Assembly (NCBI RefSeq): GCF_000577615.1
Contig: NZ_CBXX010000020.1
Span: 62,001-126,000, forward strand
DNA length: 64,000 nucleotides
Origin: Herbaspirillum sp. RV1423
GTDB taxonomy: Bacteria > Pseudomonadota > Gammaproteobacteria > Burkholderiales > Burkholderiaceae_D
Direction: 5' to 3'
Position 1 is the stretch's first letter, and each line of letters begins with the position of its first letter. This document shows positions 45,025 to 53,339 of this stretch, one piece after another. The translations under genes and the position numbers were made by a program. The notes beneath the pieces were generated by a model, which ran no database searches, was not told the DNA's origin, and saw nothing but the letters and a program-made list of their open reading frames with translations.

Positions 45025-46878
45025 ATGGGATTTTCGCTGGAAAATTTCGAATACCTGGCCTATTCGCGCCAGCATGAAGCGGCCGCGCGCGAGCTGATGG
45101 ACCTGTTGTCCGGGCTCGACGCCAACTACGGCCTGCCGGGCGAGAACTTCAGCGCCAAACCGCTGGGCAGCGTGCTGCCGCAAGAGCTCAACGACCACGT
45201 GGTCACGCGCATCGCCGCCGCGATTTCCTGCCTGTTCGCCGACAGCGAATTGCAGTTTTCCCAGCCCGGCTTCAGCCAGATGATGCTGATGCATCGCTGG
45301 CTCTCCAGCCTGTTCGCGGCCAGCCCGTTCCGCAACGCCGACCACGTGGTGCGGGCTTGGAACATGCGCGGCCAGGGCAACCTGCGCGAAATCGAAATCG
45401 CCGACCGCGACCTGATCAAATTCTGCCTGCTGTATTCGCCCGAGTCGGAAATCCCGATGGACCTCGACGCCTTCTGGGCCCACGACAAGGTGCTGGTGGC
45501 CAGCCTGTGCCTGGCGCTGCTGTCGCCGCGCCTGCTGGCGACGCCGGTGGCCTATGAAAAGCGCGAGCAGATCCTGCCGTGGCTGGCGGCGCGGCTGGAA
45601 CAGATCGACGATTTGGCGGGCCTGCCGGCGGGCATCCTGCACGACGTCTACATGCATTGCAGCTACGCGCGCCGCGCCGACAAGCACGACATCAAGAAGC
45701 CGATCAATGCGCTGATCCGGCGCAGCATCGCCAGGGCCGGACTGACGCCGCTCGGTGCGTCGGCGCCTGCACTCGTCGGCACCATCGGCGGCAAACCGGT
45801 CCTGCTGGTCGTGGTGGAATGGTTCAGCGCGGCGCACTCCATCTACCGCACGCACTCGCGCACGCTGGAAGCGGCGCGTGAACTGTTCCACGTGGTCGGC
45901 ATGGGCTATCCGGGCACGGTGGACGATGCCGGGCGCGCGGTGTTCGACGAGTTCATCGAGATCGCGCCGGGCGAGGTCCTGCAACAGTTGGCGCAGATTC
46001 GCGGCGTGGCGCAGGACAAGTCGGCCCAGGTGCTGTACATGCCGAGCGTGGGCATGTTCGCGCTGACCATGTATCTGAGCAACCTGCGGCTGGCGCCGGT
46101 GCAAGCGATGGCGCTGGGCCATCCGGCCACGTCGCATTCGCCGGAAATGGATTATGTGGTGGTGGAGGACGATTACGTCGGCGACCCGGCCTGCTTCAGC
46201 GAACAGTTGCTGCGCCTGCCGAGCGACGGCATGCCTTACCGTGCATCGGCGCTGGCCGATGAACTGAGCTTGCCGACGCAGATCCGCGAAGAACCGGAAA
46301 CGGTGCGGATCGTCGTGGCCGCGACCACGATGAAGCTCAACCCGGATTTCCTGCTGGCCTGCCAGCGCATCCTGCGCGAGGCGAAGAGCAAGATCCGTTT
46401 CCACTTCCTGATCGGCCAGGCGCAGGGCATGCTGATCTATCCGCAGGTCAGGCGCGTGATCGGCCAGTTCCTCGGCGACGCCGCCACCGTTTATCCGCAC
46501 CAGCATTACAGCGCCTACATGCAGGTGATCGCCGGTTGCGACATGTTCATCAATCCTTTCCCGTTCGGCAATACCAACGGCATCATCGACACGGTCGGCG
46601 CCGGCCTGGTCGGCGTGTGCAAGACCGGGCCCGAGGTGCATGAGCATATCGATGAAGGCTTGTTCGGACGGTTGAAGTTTCCGTCATGGCTGACGACGCC
46701 GACGGTGGACGACTACGTCAAGGCCTCGGTCAGGCTGGCCGACGATCACGCCGAACGCAACGCGCTGCGCCGCGCGCTGACCGGCGTCGATGCCGTGCAG
46801 ACCATCTTCCGGGGCCGGCCCGAGATCATGGGGCAGATGCTGATGGCTGCGCTCGACGCCAAAACGTCAATGGACTAA
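45025..46878 (+). CDS. HMW1C-like protein N-glycosyltransferase (GT41 family)
   Basis: Encodes 617 residues, the length of Haemophilus HMW1C and its Actinobacillus homologue. The N-terminal helical domain is followed by the GT-B region with the highly conserved MPSVGMFALTMYLSNLRLAP, QAMALGHPATSHSPEMDYVV and EDDYVGDPACFSEQLLRLP blocks, and NPFPFGNTNGIIDTVGAGLV near residue 510 in the sugar-nucleotide site. These enzymes work in the cytoplasm and attach glucose or galactose to Asn in N-x-S/T of secreted adhesins. No adhesin gene is adjacent. The Asn-rich CdiA encoded in this window is a possible substrate (inference). Its stop overlaps that of the convergent GGDEF gene by four bases. Confidence 0.85.
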   Translation: MGFSLENFEYLAYSRQHEAAARELMDLLSGLDANYGLPGENFSAKPLGSVLPQELNDHVVTRIAAAISCLFADSELQFSQPGFSQMMLMHRWLSSLFAASPFRNADHVVRAWNMRGQGNLREIEIADRDLIKFCLLYSPESEIPMDLDAFWAHDKVLVASLCLALLSPRLLATPVAYEKREQILPWLAARLEQIDDLAGLPAGILHDVYMHCSYARRADKHDIKKPINALIRRSIARAGLTPLGASAPALVGTIGGKPVLLVVVEWFSAAHSIYRTHSRTLEAARELFHVVGMGYPGTVDDAGRAVFDEFIEIAPGEVLQQLAQIRGVAQDKSAQVLYMPSVGMFALTMYLSNLRLAPVQAMALGHPATSHSPEMDYVVVEDDYVGDPACFSEQLLRLPSDGMPYRASALADELSLPTQIREEPETVRIVVAATTMKLNPDFLLACQRILREAKSKIRFHFLIGQAQGMLIYPQVRRVIGQFLGDAATVYPHQHYSAYMQVIAGCDMFINPFPFGNTNGIIDTVGAGLVGVCKTGPEVHEHIDEGLFGRLKFPSWLTTPTVDDYVKASVRLADDHAERNALRRALTGVDAVQTIFRGRPEIMGQMLMAALDAKTSMD

Positions 46879-47990
46879 ATATCCGCACGGTCTTTGCGAG
46901 CGCCGCGCTTGCAGGCATACATCGCCTCGTCGGCGCGTTGCAGCAGCATGGAAAAATCGCAGACCTCGCCCGGCGACAATGTGGCGACCCCTGCGCTGAC
47001 GCTGAGCGGACGATGCGGCCAGTGCGCCGTTTTCAGCATGCTCTGGATGCGCTGGACCACCAGGTGCGCGCCGGCCTGCGGCGTGTTGGGAAGGATCACG
47101 GCGAACTCGTCGCCGCCGAACCGCGCAATGAAATCGCTGGCCCGCAAGGGCATGTGCAGCAGTTCGCACAACTGGCCCAGCACCACATCGCCGGCCGGAT
47201 GGCCGTAGGTGTCGTTGTATTGCTTGAACATGTCGACGTCGATCATCAGCAGCGACAACGCTTCGCCGCTGCGCAGATGACGCGCCCATTCTTCGCGCAG
47301 GCGGCGGTCGAAACCGCGCCGGTTGCCGACGCCCGTCAGGGGATCGGTCAGGGTCTGGCGTTGCAATTGCTGCAGGTCGCGGTGCAGGTCCAACTGGGTG
47401 ACGAATTGTTGCGCCAGCAAGTGCAGCCCGGTGCGTTGATGCGGTTCAAGCAGGCGCGCCCGGCGGTCGAGCACGCACAGCGTGCCGAGCAGATCGCCGC
47501 GCACGCTGCTCAGGGGCACGGCGGCGTAAAAGCGGATGCCCGTCGGCCCCCTGGCCATGCCGTGACGGCCGAAACGCTTGACGAGGCTGAGGTCGCTGAT
47601 TTCGGTGATGCGCTCCGGCGTGCGGACAGCGGATTCGCACAAGCTGAAATCGGCGTTGCTGCAAACGATGCCCGACTGCCCGGAGAACCGCCACCATTGA
47701 CGGCGCCGGTCGACATCGCTGTCGAGCGCGACGGCCGCCGTCAGCGACAACGCGCCGCTGTCGGTGCAATCGAACTGGCCGCGCAATTGCGACACCATGA
47801 CGATGGGCGCTTCGCACATCGCGCCGGCGAGCGAGGCGACGTTCCAGAGCAACTTGCCGAGGCGCTCATCCGGCTCGCTCACGGGATGCCCGGGCAAGCG
47901 CGCAGAGTCGCCCGCAGCGCAGCCTTGCCGACCGGCGCCGTCGAGACTGAAACTGGGTGTGTCGCTGCTTGCTCCTCGCAAAACGTCCAT
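46875..47990 (-). CDS. diguanylate cyclase with N-terminal GAF domain
   Basis: Start set at 47990 behind AGGAAAGAG, giving 371 residues. Residues ~45-200 form a GAF-like sensor (FYAAVPLSSVRGDLLGTLCV). The GGDEF domain spans ~210-370, with DPLTGVGNRRGFDRRL, DVDMFKQYNDTYGHPAGDVV and the intact active-site motif RFGGDEFAVIL. It makes cyclic di-GMP, a signal that favours biofilm and adhesion. No clear inhibitory RxxD five residues before the active site. Convergent with the glycosyltransferase gene. Confidence 0.92.
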   Translation of the reverse strand: MDVLRGASSDTPSFSLDGAGRQGCAAGDSARLPGHPVSEPDERLGKLLWNVASLAGAMCEAPIVMVSQLRGQFDCTDSGALSLTAAVALDSDVDRRRQWWRFSGQSGIVCSNADFSLCESAVRTPERITEISDLSLVKRFGRHGMARGPTGIRFYAAVPLSSVRGDLLGTLCVLDRRARLLEPHQRTGLHLLAQQFVTQLDLHRDLQQLQRQTLTDPLTGVGNRRGFDRRLREEWARHLRSGEALSLLMIDVDMFKQYNDTYGHPAGDVVLGQLCELLHMPLRASDFIARFGGDEFAVILPNTPQAGAHLVVQRIQSMLKTAHWPHRPLSVSAGVATLSPGEVCDFSMLLQRADEAMYACKRGARKDRADI

Positions 47991-48154
47991 CGCCGCTCTT
48001 TCCTGTTGTTCCGAGCCCTGAACCACAGAATGTAAGACTATCCGGCGCGGCTGTATATCCCTAAAACAGATGACATCGCGTTTCGACGACGGCAATTGCC
48101 ATCACGCCGCAAAGCAGCATGGCAAAACGACAATGACAAAGAAACAAGCTGCGC

Positions 48155-48502
48155 TCACACCTTGCGATAAAAACCCTGATCGGTGCGGATGCCCAGCTCG
48201 TCCACCATCTTCTTCGGATCGAAGCCGTCCGCGGCAAATGTCTTTTGCACAACCTCATGCGCTGCCGCCATGGCGTCGGCGTTCTCCCACTCCAGGAAGG
48301 TGACGACATTGAATTCCGCGGCGCCGCCGGCCTGGGTCAGGATGTATTGCTGCAACAGGCCCGGCAAATCGGAGAAGATGCCGTGCACATACGCAAGCTG
48401 CCTGCTGAAGATATCAAGCGAAGCGGCGGGGACGGCGAACCGGTTGATGCGAAAGATGGAGGGATGCGCCGACGGCGACGCAAACGGACTTGCGGAAGAC
48501 AT
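48155..48502 (-). CDS. antibiotic biosynthesis monooxygenase-like protein, probable SoxR target
   Basis: Start set at 48502, giving 115 residues. The short ferredoxin-like fold (IFRINRFAVPAASLDIFSRQ ... FNVVTFLEWENADAMAAAHE) is that of ABM-domain quinol or polyketide monooxygenases. It diverges from soxR. A promoter with a SoxR-type palindrome in a 19-bp spacer reads into it and would give a ~26-base leader. In non-enteric bacteria SoxR commonly controls monooxygenases and pumps for redox-cycling compounds, which fits. Confidence 0.75.
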   Translation of the reverse strand: MSSASPFASPSAHPSIFRINRFAVPAASLDIFSRQLAYVHGIFSDLPGLLQQYILTQAGGAAEFNVVTFLEWENADAMAAAHEVVQKTFAADGFDPKKMVDELGIRTDQGFYRKV

Positions 48503-48534
48503 GCGGTTTCTCCTATAGAATGACAAGCCATCGC

Positions 48535-48565
48535 AGTCTAAAACCTCAAGTAATATTCAGGTCAA
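48535..48565 (-). promoter_or_regulatory. SoxR box in a 19-bp spacer promoter
   Basis: On the minus strand TTGACC (48565-48560) and TAGACT (48540-48535) are separated by exactly 19 bp, the stretched spacing of MerR-family promoters. The spacer overlaps the 18-bp partial palindrome CCTCAAGTAATATTCAGG (48544-48561), which has the CCTCAAG half-site known for SoxR boxes. Activation would be toward the monooxygenase gene. soxR itself starts 14 bp away on the other strand and may be autoregulated. Confidence 0.75.
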
Positions 48566-48575
48566 GAGGAAATCG

Positions 48576-49052
48576 ATGTACTCATTGGAACAAGCGGGCA
48601 TCGCGCCCATGCTATCCGTCGGCGAGGTCGCCAGGCGCAGCGGCGTGGCGGTGTCGACGCTGCACTTCTACGAATCCAAGGGCCTGATCAGCAGCACGCG
48701 CACCGGCGGCAATCAGCGCCGTTATGCGCGCGAAGTCTTGCGCCGCATCGCTTTCATCCGCGTCGCGCAACGCGTCGGCATCGCGCTGGGCGAGATCGAA
48801 GCGGCCCTGGCCACTCTGCCGTCGACCGCCGCGCCGACCCGTGCCGACTGGGAACGCCTCTCGGCCGGCTGGCGCGCCGAACTCGACGAACGCATGGCGC
48901 AACTCAAGAAGTTGCGCGACACGCTGGACGACTGCATCGGCTGCGGCTGCCTCTCCCTTGACCGCTGCCGCCTGCGCAATCCGCTCGACAAGCTGGCGGT
49001 GCAGGGCGCGGGACCGCAGCGCCTGCTGGTCCGGCGCAAGCAGGAAGACTAA
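48576..49052 (+). CDS. soxR: redox-sensitive MerR-family regulator SoxR
   Basis: Encodes 158 residues. The N-terminal MerR HTH (LSVGEVARRSGVAVSTLHFY) has the QRRYAREVLRRIAFIRVAQR wing and helix. The dimer helix leads to the cysteine cluster CIGCGCLSLDRC, C-x2-C-x-C-x5-C, which binds the [2Fe-2S] redox sensor. SoxR is activated by oxidation of the cluster by redox-cycling drugs. No soxS is present. Its likely target is the divergent monooxygenase gene. Confidence 0.96.
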   Translation: MYSLEQAGIAPMLSVGEVARRSGVAVSTLHFYESKGLISSTRTGGNQRRYAREVLRRIAFIRVAQRVGIALGEIEAALATLPSTAAPTRADWERLSAGWRAELDERMAQLKKLRDTLDDCIGCGCLSLDRCRLRNPLDKLAVQGAGPQRLLVRRKQED

Positions 49053-49102
49053 ATTATTTTGGGCGGCTTGCAATATTCGCCGCTGTGATCCGTCTTCACA
49101 GC

Positions 49103-49693
49103 ATGGAAACAACGCCGCCTTCCAACCCGATGGCCGAAGCCGACCGACACATCACCGACACCGTGCTGCGCGAGCGTTCACGCCTGCGCAACTTCATCCG
49201 CACGCGCGTGCCGGACCCGAGCGAGGCGGAGGACATCCTGCAAGATGTCTTTTATGAACTGGTGGAAGCCTGTCGCCTGCCCGAGCCGATCGAGCAGGTC
49301 GGCGCCTGGCTGTTCCGCGTGGCGCGCAACCGCATCGTCGATCGTTTCCGCAAGAAAAGGGAACAGCCCTTGCCGGATGCCGGCATCGGCACTGACGACG
49401 AGGACGACGACGGCTGGCTCGACCAGTTGCTGCCGATCGCCATCAGCGACGCCGACGTCAATCCCGAGGCCGCCTATGCGCGCACGCTGTTGCTGGCCGA
49501 GCTGCACGACGCGCTGGACGAGTTGCCGGAGGAACAGCGCGACATTTTCATCGCGCACGAACTGGAACGGCGCAGCTTCAAGGAGCTGGCCGCGGAAACC
49601 GGCGTCGGCGTCAACACGCTGCTGGCGCGCAAGCGCTACGCGGTGCTGCACCTGCGCTCACGCCTGCAGGCGCTGTACGACGAACTGGAATGA
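49103..49693 (+). CDS. ECF-type RNA polymerase sigma factor
   Basis: Start set at the ATG at 49103 (a GTG 18 bases earlier is possible), giving 196 residues. Region 2 is RLRNFIRTRVPDPSEAEDIL QDVF-type with ELVEACRLPE and WLFRVARNRIVDRFRKKRE. An acidic linker follows, then region 4 (LDELPEEQRDIFIAHELERR, SFKELAAETGVGVNTLLARK). No anti-sigma gene with a ZAS motif follows. Instead there is a small membrane protein after a hairpin terminator. The pair recurs in related bacteria (from memory), so the membrane protein may be the partner. Confidence 0.9.
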   Translation: METTPPSNPMAEADRHITDTVLRERSRLRNFIRTRVPDPSEAEDILQDVFYELVEACRLPEPIEQVGAWLFRVARNRIVDRFRKKREQPLPDAGIGTDDEDDDGWLDQLLPIAISDADVNPEAAYARTLLLAELHDALDELPEEQRDIFIAHELERRSFKELAAETGVGVNTLLARKRYAVLHLRSRLQALYDELE

Positions 49694-49697
49694 ATGA

Positions 49698-49729
49698 CCG
49701 ACGCAAATCGTCGGGCTTCGCTTTTTTTT
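49698..49729 (+). terminator. hairpin and T-run after the sigma factor gene
   Basis: Stem CCGACG (49698-49703) with CGTCGG (49709-49714), loop of 5, then GCTTCGC and eight T bases. The T-run is 7 bases from the stem, so it may be inefficient and let some transcription reach the next gene. Confidence 0.5.
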
Positions 49730-49764
49730 AACTCGCTCACTCGCACCACGTAAAGGAGGACATC

Positions 49765-50133
49765 ATGAGCTGTCAACGCAAGTACTGGAAAATCCTGATC
49801 CCGATCCTGGTCATCGCCGCCGCCGCGGCCCTCGGCTGGATCGTCATGTCGCTGTGGAACTGGCTGTTGCCTTCTCTGTTCCCCGGGGTTCGCCAGATTG
49901 CGTTCCTGCAGGCGCTGGGCCTGTTCGTGCTGTGCCGCATCCTGTTCGGCGGTTTTCGCGGACGCGGCGGCTGGCGCGGCGGTCATCACCGTCAGCGCTG
50001 GGAACAGATGAGCGAAGAAGAACGTGAAAAATTCAAGCAGGGCATGCGCAGTTTCGGTCGCCGCTGGCACCGTGGCGAAATGAATCCGCCTGAGCAAAAG
50101 GAACCGAAGACCCCGACCCCGGACGGCGTCTGA
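49765..50133 (+). CDS. small membrane protein with basic, charged C-terminal tail
   Basis: Encodes 122 residues. Two hydrophobic segments (residues ~9-30 and ~45-62) are followed by an Arg/Gly/His-rich stretch (FGGFRGRGGWRGGHHRQRW) and a charged helix (EQMSEEEREKFKQGMRSF). AAAGGAGG precedes the ATG by a few bases, a strong ribosome site. It follows the ECF sigma gene and may bind or sense for it. No named family recognised. Confidence 0.75.
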   Translation: MSCQRKYWKILIPILVIAAAAALGWIVMSLWNWLLPSLFPGVRQIAFLQALGLFVLCRILFGGFRGRGGWRGGHHRQRWEQMSEEEREKFKQGMRSFGRRWHRGEMNPPEQKEPKTPTPDGV

Positions 50134-50156
50134 GCGCATTGCAGGCGCTATGCAAC

Positions 50157-50239
50157 CATCGCCCTGACGCAGGTCAGGAGTCAATGTCGTATCGCCTCCC
50201 TTTACGACACTGAGTCCCAGCTTTCGCTGGGACGACGGC
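50157..50239. repeat. single degenerate cloverleaf element
   Basis: One copy with clear arms (CCTGACGCAGGTCAGG, AATGTCGT with ACGACACT, and GTCCCAGC with GCTGGGAC) but several changed bases and a decayed outer stem. It seems older than the array copies. Confidence 0.7.
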
Positions 50240-50283
50240 GATAGACATTAACCGAACGGCTTTATCGTGCGACGCAGGATTGC

Positions 50284-50469
50284 TCAATCGTCGCCGATCG
50301 AGATCTGCGGTTCGTCCTTGTGCTTTTTCAAAATACCGGCGGCCTGCTCGTGATGCGGCGGGCGCGTATGGTCCAGTTTGGTTTCGGTCGATTCTTCGTA
50401 CTCGTGAGCGGGATCGAGCGGCGCATCGGCGTTCGGATCGACGGCGGGGGATGACGGACGGGCGGACAT
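50284..50469 (-). CDS. small hydrophilic protein of unknown function
   Basis: Start set at 50469 because AAGGAGAACGCC precedes the ATG. Encodes 61 residues, very polar (DPAHEYEESTETKLDHTRPP, then HHEQAAGILKKHKDEP). No membrane segment or known domain. The strong ribosome site and codon use support it as a real gene. It looks like small stress-type proteins of the group, but I cannot name a family. Confidence 0.6.
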   Translation of the reverse strand: MSARPSSPAVDPNADAPLDPAHEYEESTETKLDHTRPPHHEQAAGILKKHKDEPQISIGDD

Positions 50470-50596
50470 GGCGTTCTCCTTCAGGCTCGCTTGCGGCACG
50501 CCTCCAGGCGCGCGCAACTGCCGGATAAAAGTCAGCTTACTCCTGTTGGAGCGATCGTGTCAGCATTCGCGTCGATGAGGAGCGTTGGCATCACCA

Positions 50597-51130
50597 CTGT
50601 CGTCCTGACGAAAGTCGGGACCCAGCGTCGTATCGACCATCTTCACGACACTGGGCCTCGGCGCACGCCGGGACGACGGGGAATGGAATGCCTATCGATG
50701 GAAAATAATATCGCCGTCGTCCTGACGAAAGTCAGGACCCAGCGTCGTATCGACCATCTTCACGACACTGGGCCTCGGCGTACGCCGGGACGACGGGGAA
50801 TGGAATGCCTATCGATGGAAAATAATATCGCCGTCGTCCTGACGAAAGTCGGGACCCAGCGTCATATCGACCATCTTCACGACACTGGGCCTCGGCGTAC
50901 GCCGGGACGACGGGGAATGGAATGCCTATCGATGGAAAATAATATCGCCGTCGTCCTGACGAAAGTCAGGACCCAGCGTCGTATCGACCATCTTCACGAC
51001 ACTGGGCCTCGGCGCACGCCGGGACGACGGGGAATGGAATGCCTATCGATGGAAAATAATATTGCCGTCGTCCTGACGAAAGTCAGGACCCAGCGTCGTA
51101 TCGACCATCTTCACGACACTGGGCCTCGGC
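50597..51130. repeat. five-unit cloverleaf array, 117-bp period
   Basis: Unit starts at 50598, 50715, 50832, 50949 and 51066, exactly 117 bp apart. The element is ~83 bp and the linker ~34 bp (GGAATGCCTATCGATGGAAA plus AATAATATCG). Copies differ at only a few bases. The last is cut in its third arm near 51130. The array lies between the 61-residue gene and the ornithine cyclodeaminase-like gene. Confidence 0.92.
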
Positions 51131-51210
51131 CGACGGCCTGGAAAACAATCAGGCCCTAAAGCCGCAGTGCCGCTATTACCCACCCGCCTGCCGCTCATCG
51201 CAAACCGTCG

Positions 51211-52146
51211 TCACCAGCCGTGCCAGGCCGCCGCCTTGCGATACGCCAATCCCGCCAGCGCCACGTCTTCCAGGCCGATGCCGATGGCCTTGTAGATCAC
51301 GATGTCGCCCTCCTTGCGCCGATACCCCATGCTGCCGTCGACGGCCTGGCCCAGCTCCCATACGTCGTTCCAGTCGAAGGCGCCCGGCGCGCATTGCACC
51401 AGGTCGCCGGCTTCGATCTGCGCCTGCGGCTTCCACTCGACCACCAGCGCGGCGGCGCGCTTGATGGCGAGGTCGTCCAACTCGCGCACGGTGGCCTTGC
51501 TGGCGCCGACGGCGGCGACGAACGCGCCCGGCTTGATCAGGTCGCCCGAGAACAGCGGCGTCGTCGCACGCGTCACCGTCACCAGCACGTCAGCCTGACG
51601 CGCCGCCTCGTCGATCTCCACCACGCGGGCGGGAACGCCGTAGGCGGCGGTGACTTCATCGGCCAGTTCCTGCCGGCCGGAGAGGCCGGCGATCAGGATT
51701 TCCTTGAACTTGCGCACCTGCAACAGCGCCGGGATATGCGAACGCGCCTGCACGCCGGTGCCGATGACGGCGAGCGTCCCGACATCCTTGCGCGCCAGCG
51801 CGTCGCAGGCCACGGCGGTCGCCGCGGCGGTGCGCAGGCCGGTCATGGTGTCGCCTTCGATGGTCGCCAGCGGCGCGCCGGTCTCGGTCGAGAACAAGGT
51901 GATGACGAACTTGAACGCGCCCTTGACGGTGGTGTAGACCTTGGCGCCGGCGATGCCGGCGTCGGGAATCACCGCGCCCATCATCGACAACATCACGCCG
52001 TTGGAGGCGCTGGTGCGCACGCGCGCCTGCTGTGCGCCGCTGCCGGCGGCGGCGAAGGCTTCGCGCATGGCTTGCACGGCCTCGGCCGTGGTCACGAGTT
52101 CGCTGACTTGCTGGTTGGTGATGAGCTTCACGATGGTCCTCTTCAA
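51211..52146 (-). CDS. ornithine cyclodeaminase / mu-crystallin family protein
   Basis: Encodes 311 residues. The NAD(P)-binding Rossmann motif is VGTLAVIGTGVQARSHIPAL. The family's substrate loop is KVYTTVKGAFKFVITLFSTE, and the GDTMTGLRTAAATAVACDAL block carries the catalytic-side residues. AVGASKATVRELDDLAIKRA follows. Members act as ornithine cyclodeaminase, alanine dehydrogenase or ketimine reductase, and sequence alone does not separate these. A LysR gene lies just upstream in the same direction, so it may control this gene. Confidence 0.85.
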   Translation of the reverse strand: MKRTIVKLITNQQVSELVTTAEAVQAMREAFAAAGSGAQQARVRTSASNGVMLSMMGAVIPDAGIAGAKVYTTVKGAFKFVITLFSTETGAPLATIEGDTMTGLRTAAATAVACDALARKDVGTLAVIGTGVQARSHIPALLQVRKFKEILIAGLSGRQELADEVTAAYGVPARVVEIDEAARQADVLVTVTRATTPLFSGDLIKPGAFVAAVGASKATVRELDDLAIKRAAALVVEWKPQAQIEAGDLVQCAPGAFDWNDVWELGQAVDGSMGYRRKEGDIVIYKAIGIGLEDVALAGLAYRKAAAWHGW

Positions 52147-52202
52147 AATGATGGTTGATGCAAAAACGGATGCTTGCCGGGAACCGGACGACTGCGCTCA
52201 GC

Positions 52203-53141
52203 TCAGCGCACCGCATGCGCCGCGCTCAGGCAAGCCCAGATGCGATCCAGGTCGGGCCGCGCATCGTCGATGCGGCGATAGACGCGGATGTCCATCTCGT
52301 CGCTCCACAGGCCGCTCGACAAGGCCTCGTTGTCGTTGGGCGCGATCGCCAGCGTCAGCTTGCCCTCGGCCACTTCACGCGTGACCGCGCTGGCCGGCAG
52401 CCAAGCCACGCCGTGGCCTTCCAGCACCATGCTCTTCAAGCCCTCGGCAAGGTCGGATTCGAAGCGGCGGAACACATGCACCGGACGCGGGCTGGCGCTC
52501 AGTTGTTTCTCAACGATGCGGCTGAGCGACGAATAGAAAGAATAACTCAGGAAAGGCACCGGCTCCGCCGCCGTGCCCGGCAGCGCATACTTGGGCAAGC
52601 CCTTGCCGACGGTTTTGACGTAAGGGCGCAGCGGCTCCTTGCCGAGCGACAACATGGTGTAGCGCTCGCTGTCGAGATCGATGCCCTGCTGCGGATGGTG
52701 ATAACAGATCAGCAAGTCGCAATTGCGCTCGACCAGTGCCATAACGGCATCGTGCACATTGGTGGCCTGCACGGTGGTCGCCATCGGGCCGGTGGCCTGC
52801 TCGATTTCGGACAGCAGCTTGGGATACAAGGTCAGCAGCAGCGTATGCGGCATGGCGAACTTGACCACCGCCTGCGCCCCGGCCAACTGGCCGCGCAGGA
52901 TCAGGCGCGCCTGGGTCGACTGGCTGAGCATCTCGCGCGCGATCGGCACGAAGGACTCGCCCGCCCGCGTCAAGGCGCAAGGATAGGTGGAACGGTCGAA
53001 CAGCTCGGCGCCGAGCCAGGCCTCCAGCGAACGGATGCGGCGGCCGAAGGCCGGTTGCGTCACATTGCGCAGCTTGGCGGAACGGCTGAAGTTCAGCGTC
53101 TCCACCACGGACAAGAAGTCCTCCACCCATTTGATTTCCAT
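52203..53141 (-). CDS. LysR-family transcriptional regulator
   Basis: Encodes 312 residues. The HTH is in MEIKWVEDFLSVVETLNFSR, SAKLRNVTQPAFGRRIRSLE, and the linker and periplasmic-binding-like effector domain fill residues ~90-300. The start and the effector domain recall the HypT/YjiE (hypochlorite-responsive) group, but the match is only moderate. It is followed on the same strand by the cyclodeaminase-like gene after 56 bp, a possible two-gene unit. Confidence 0.9.
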   Translation of the reverse strand: MEIKWVEDFLSVVETLNFSRSAKLRNVTQPAFGRRIRSLEAWLGAELFDRSTYPCALTRAGESFVPIAREMLSQSTQARLILRGQLAGAQAVVKFAMPHTLLLTLYPKLLSEIEQATGPMATTVQATNVHDAVMALVERNCDLLICYHHPQQGIDLDSERYTMLSLGKEPLRPYVKTVGKGLPKYALPGTAAEPVPFLSYSFYSSLSRIVEKQLSASPRPVHVFRRFESDLAEGLKSMVLEGHGVAWLPASAVTREVAEGKLTLAIAPNDNEALSSGLWSDEMDIRVYRRIDDARPDLDRIWACLSAAHAVR

Positions 53142-53247
53142 TGTTTCCCGCGCTTTTCCCTGATTTTTTGGCTTGAATGCCGCTGCTTTGGAAGACTCTG
53201 TGATGCCGTCCGGCGATGTGTACTTTCCGGCATGACACTATACAAAT

Positions 53248-53272
53248 ACGGCATGGGAAAGTCCCATGCCGT
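53248..53272. other. perfect 11-bp stem upstream of the LysR gene
   Basis: ACGGCATGGGA and TCCCATGCCGT flank a three-base AAG loop. It lies ~105 bp upstream of the LysR start, between that gene and the ten-unit array. It could be a terminator for plus-strand transcripts (a GTTT follows) or an operator. There is no other evidence. Confidence 0.4.
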
Positions 53273-53339
53273 TTCGGCATTACCTGCGTGACAACGGTTT
53301 GGGGCGAGACATCCACGCCAAAAATGCCTGTCTTATGCC

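Noticed and set aside
50491-51159. Open frame of 222 codons with the same repeated residues
   Set aside because: Read-through of the five-unit array, for the same reason.
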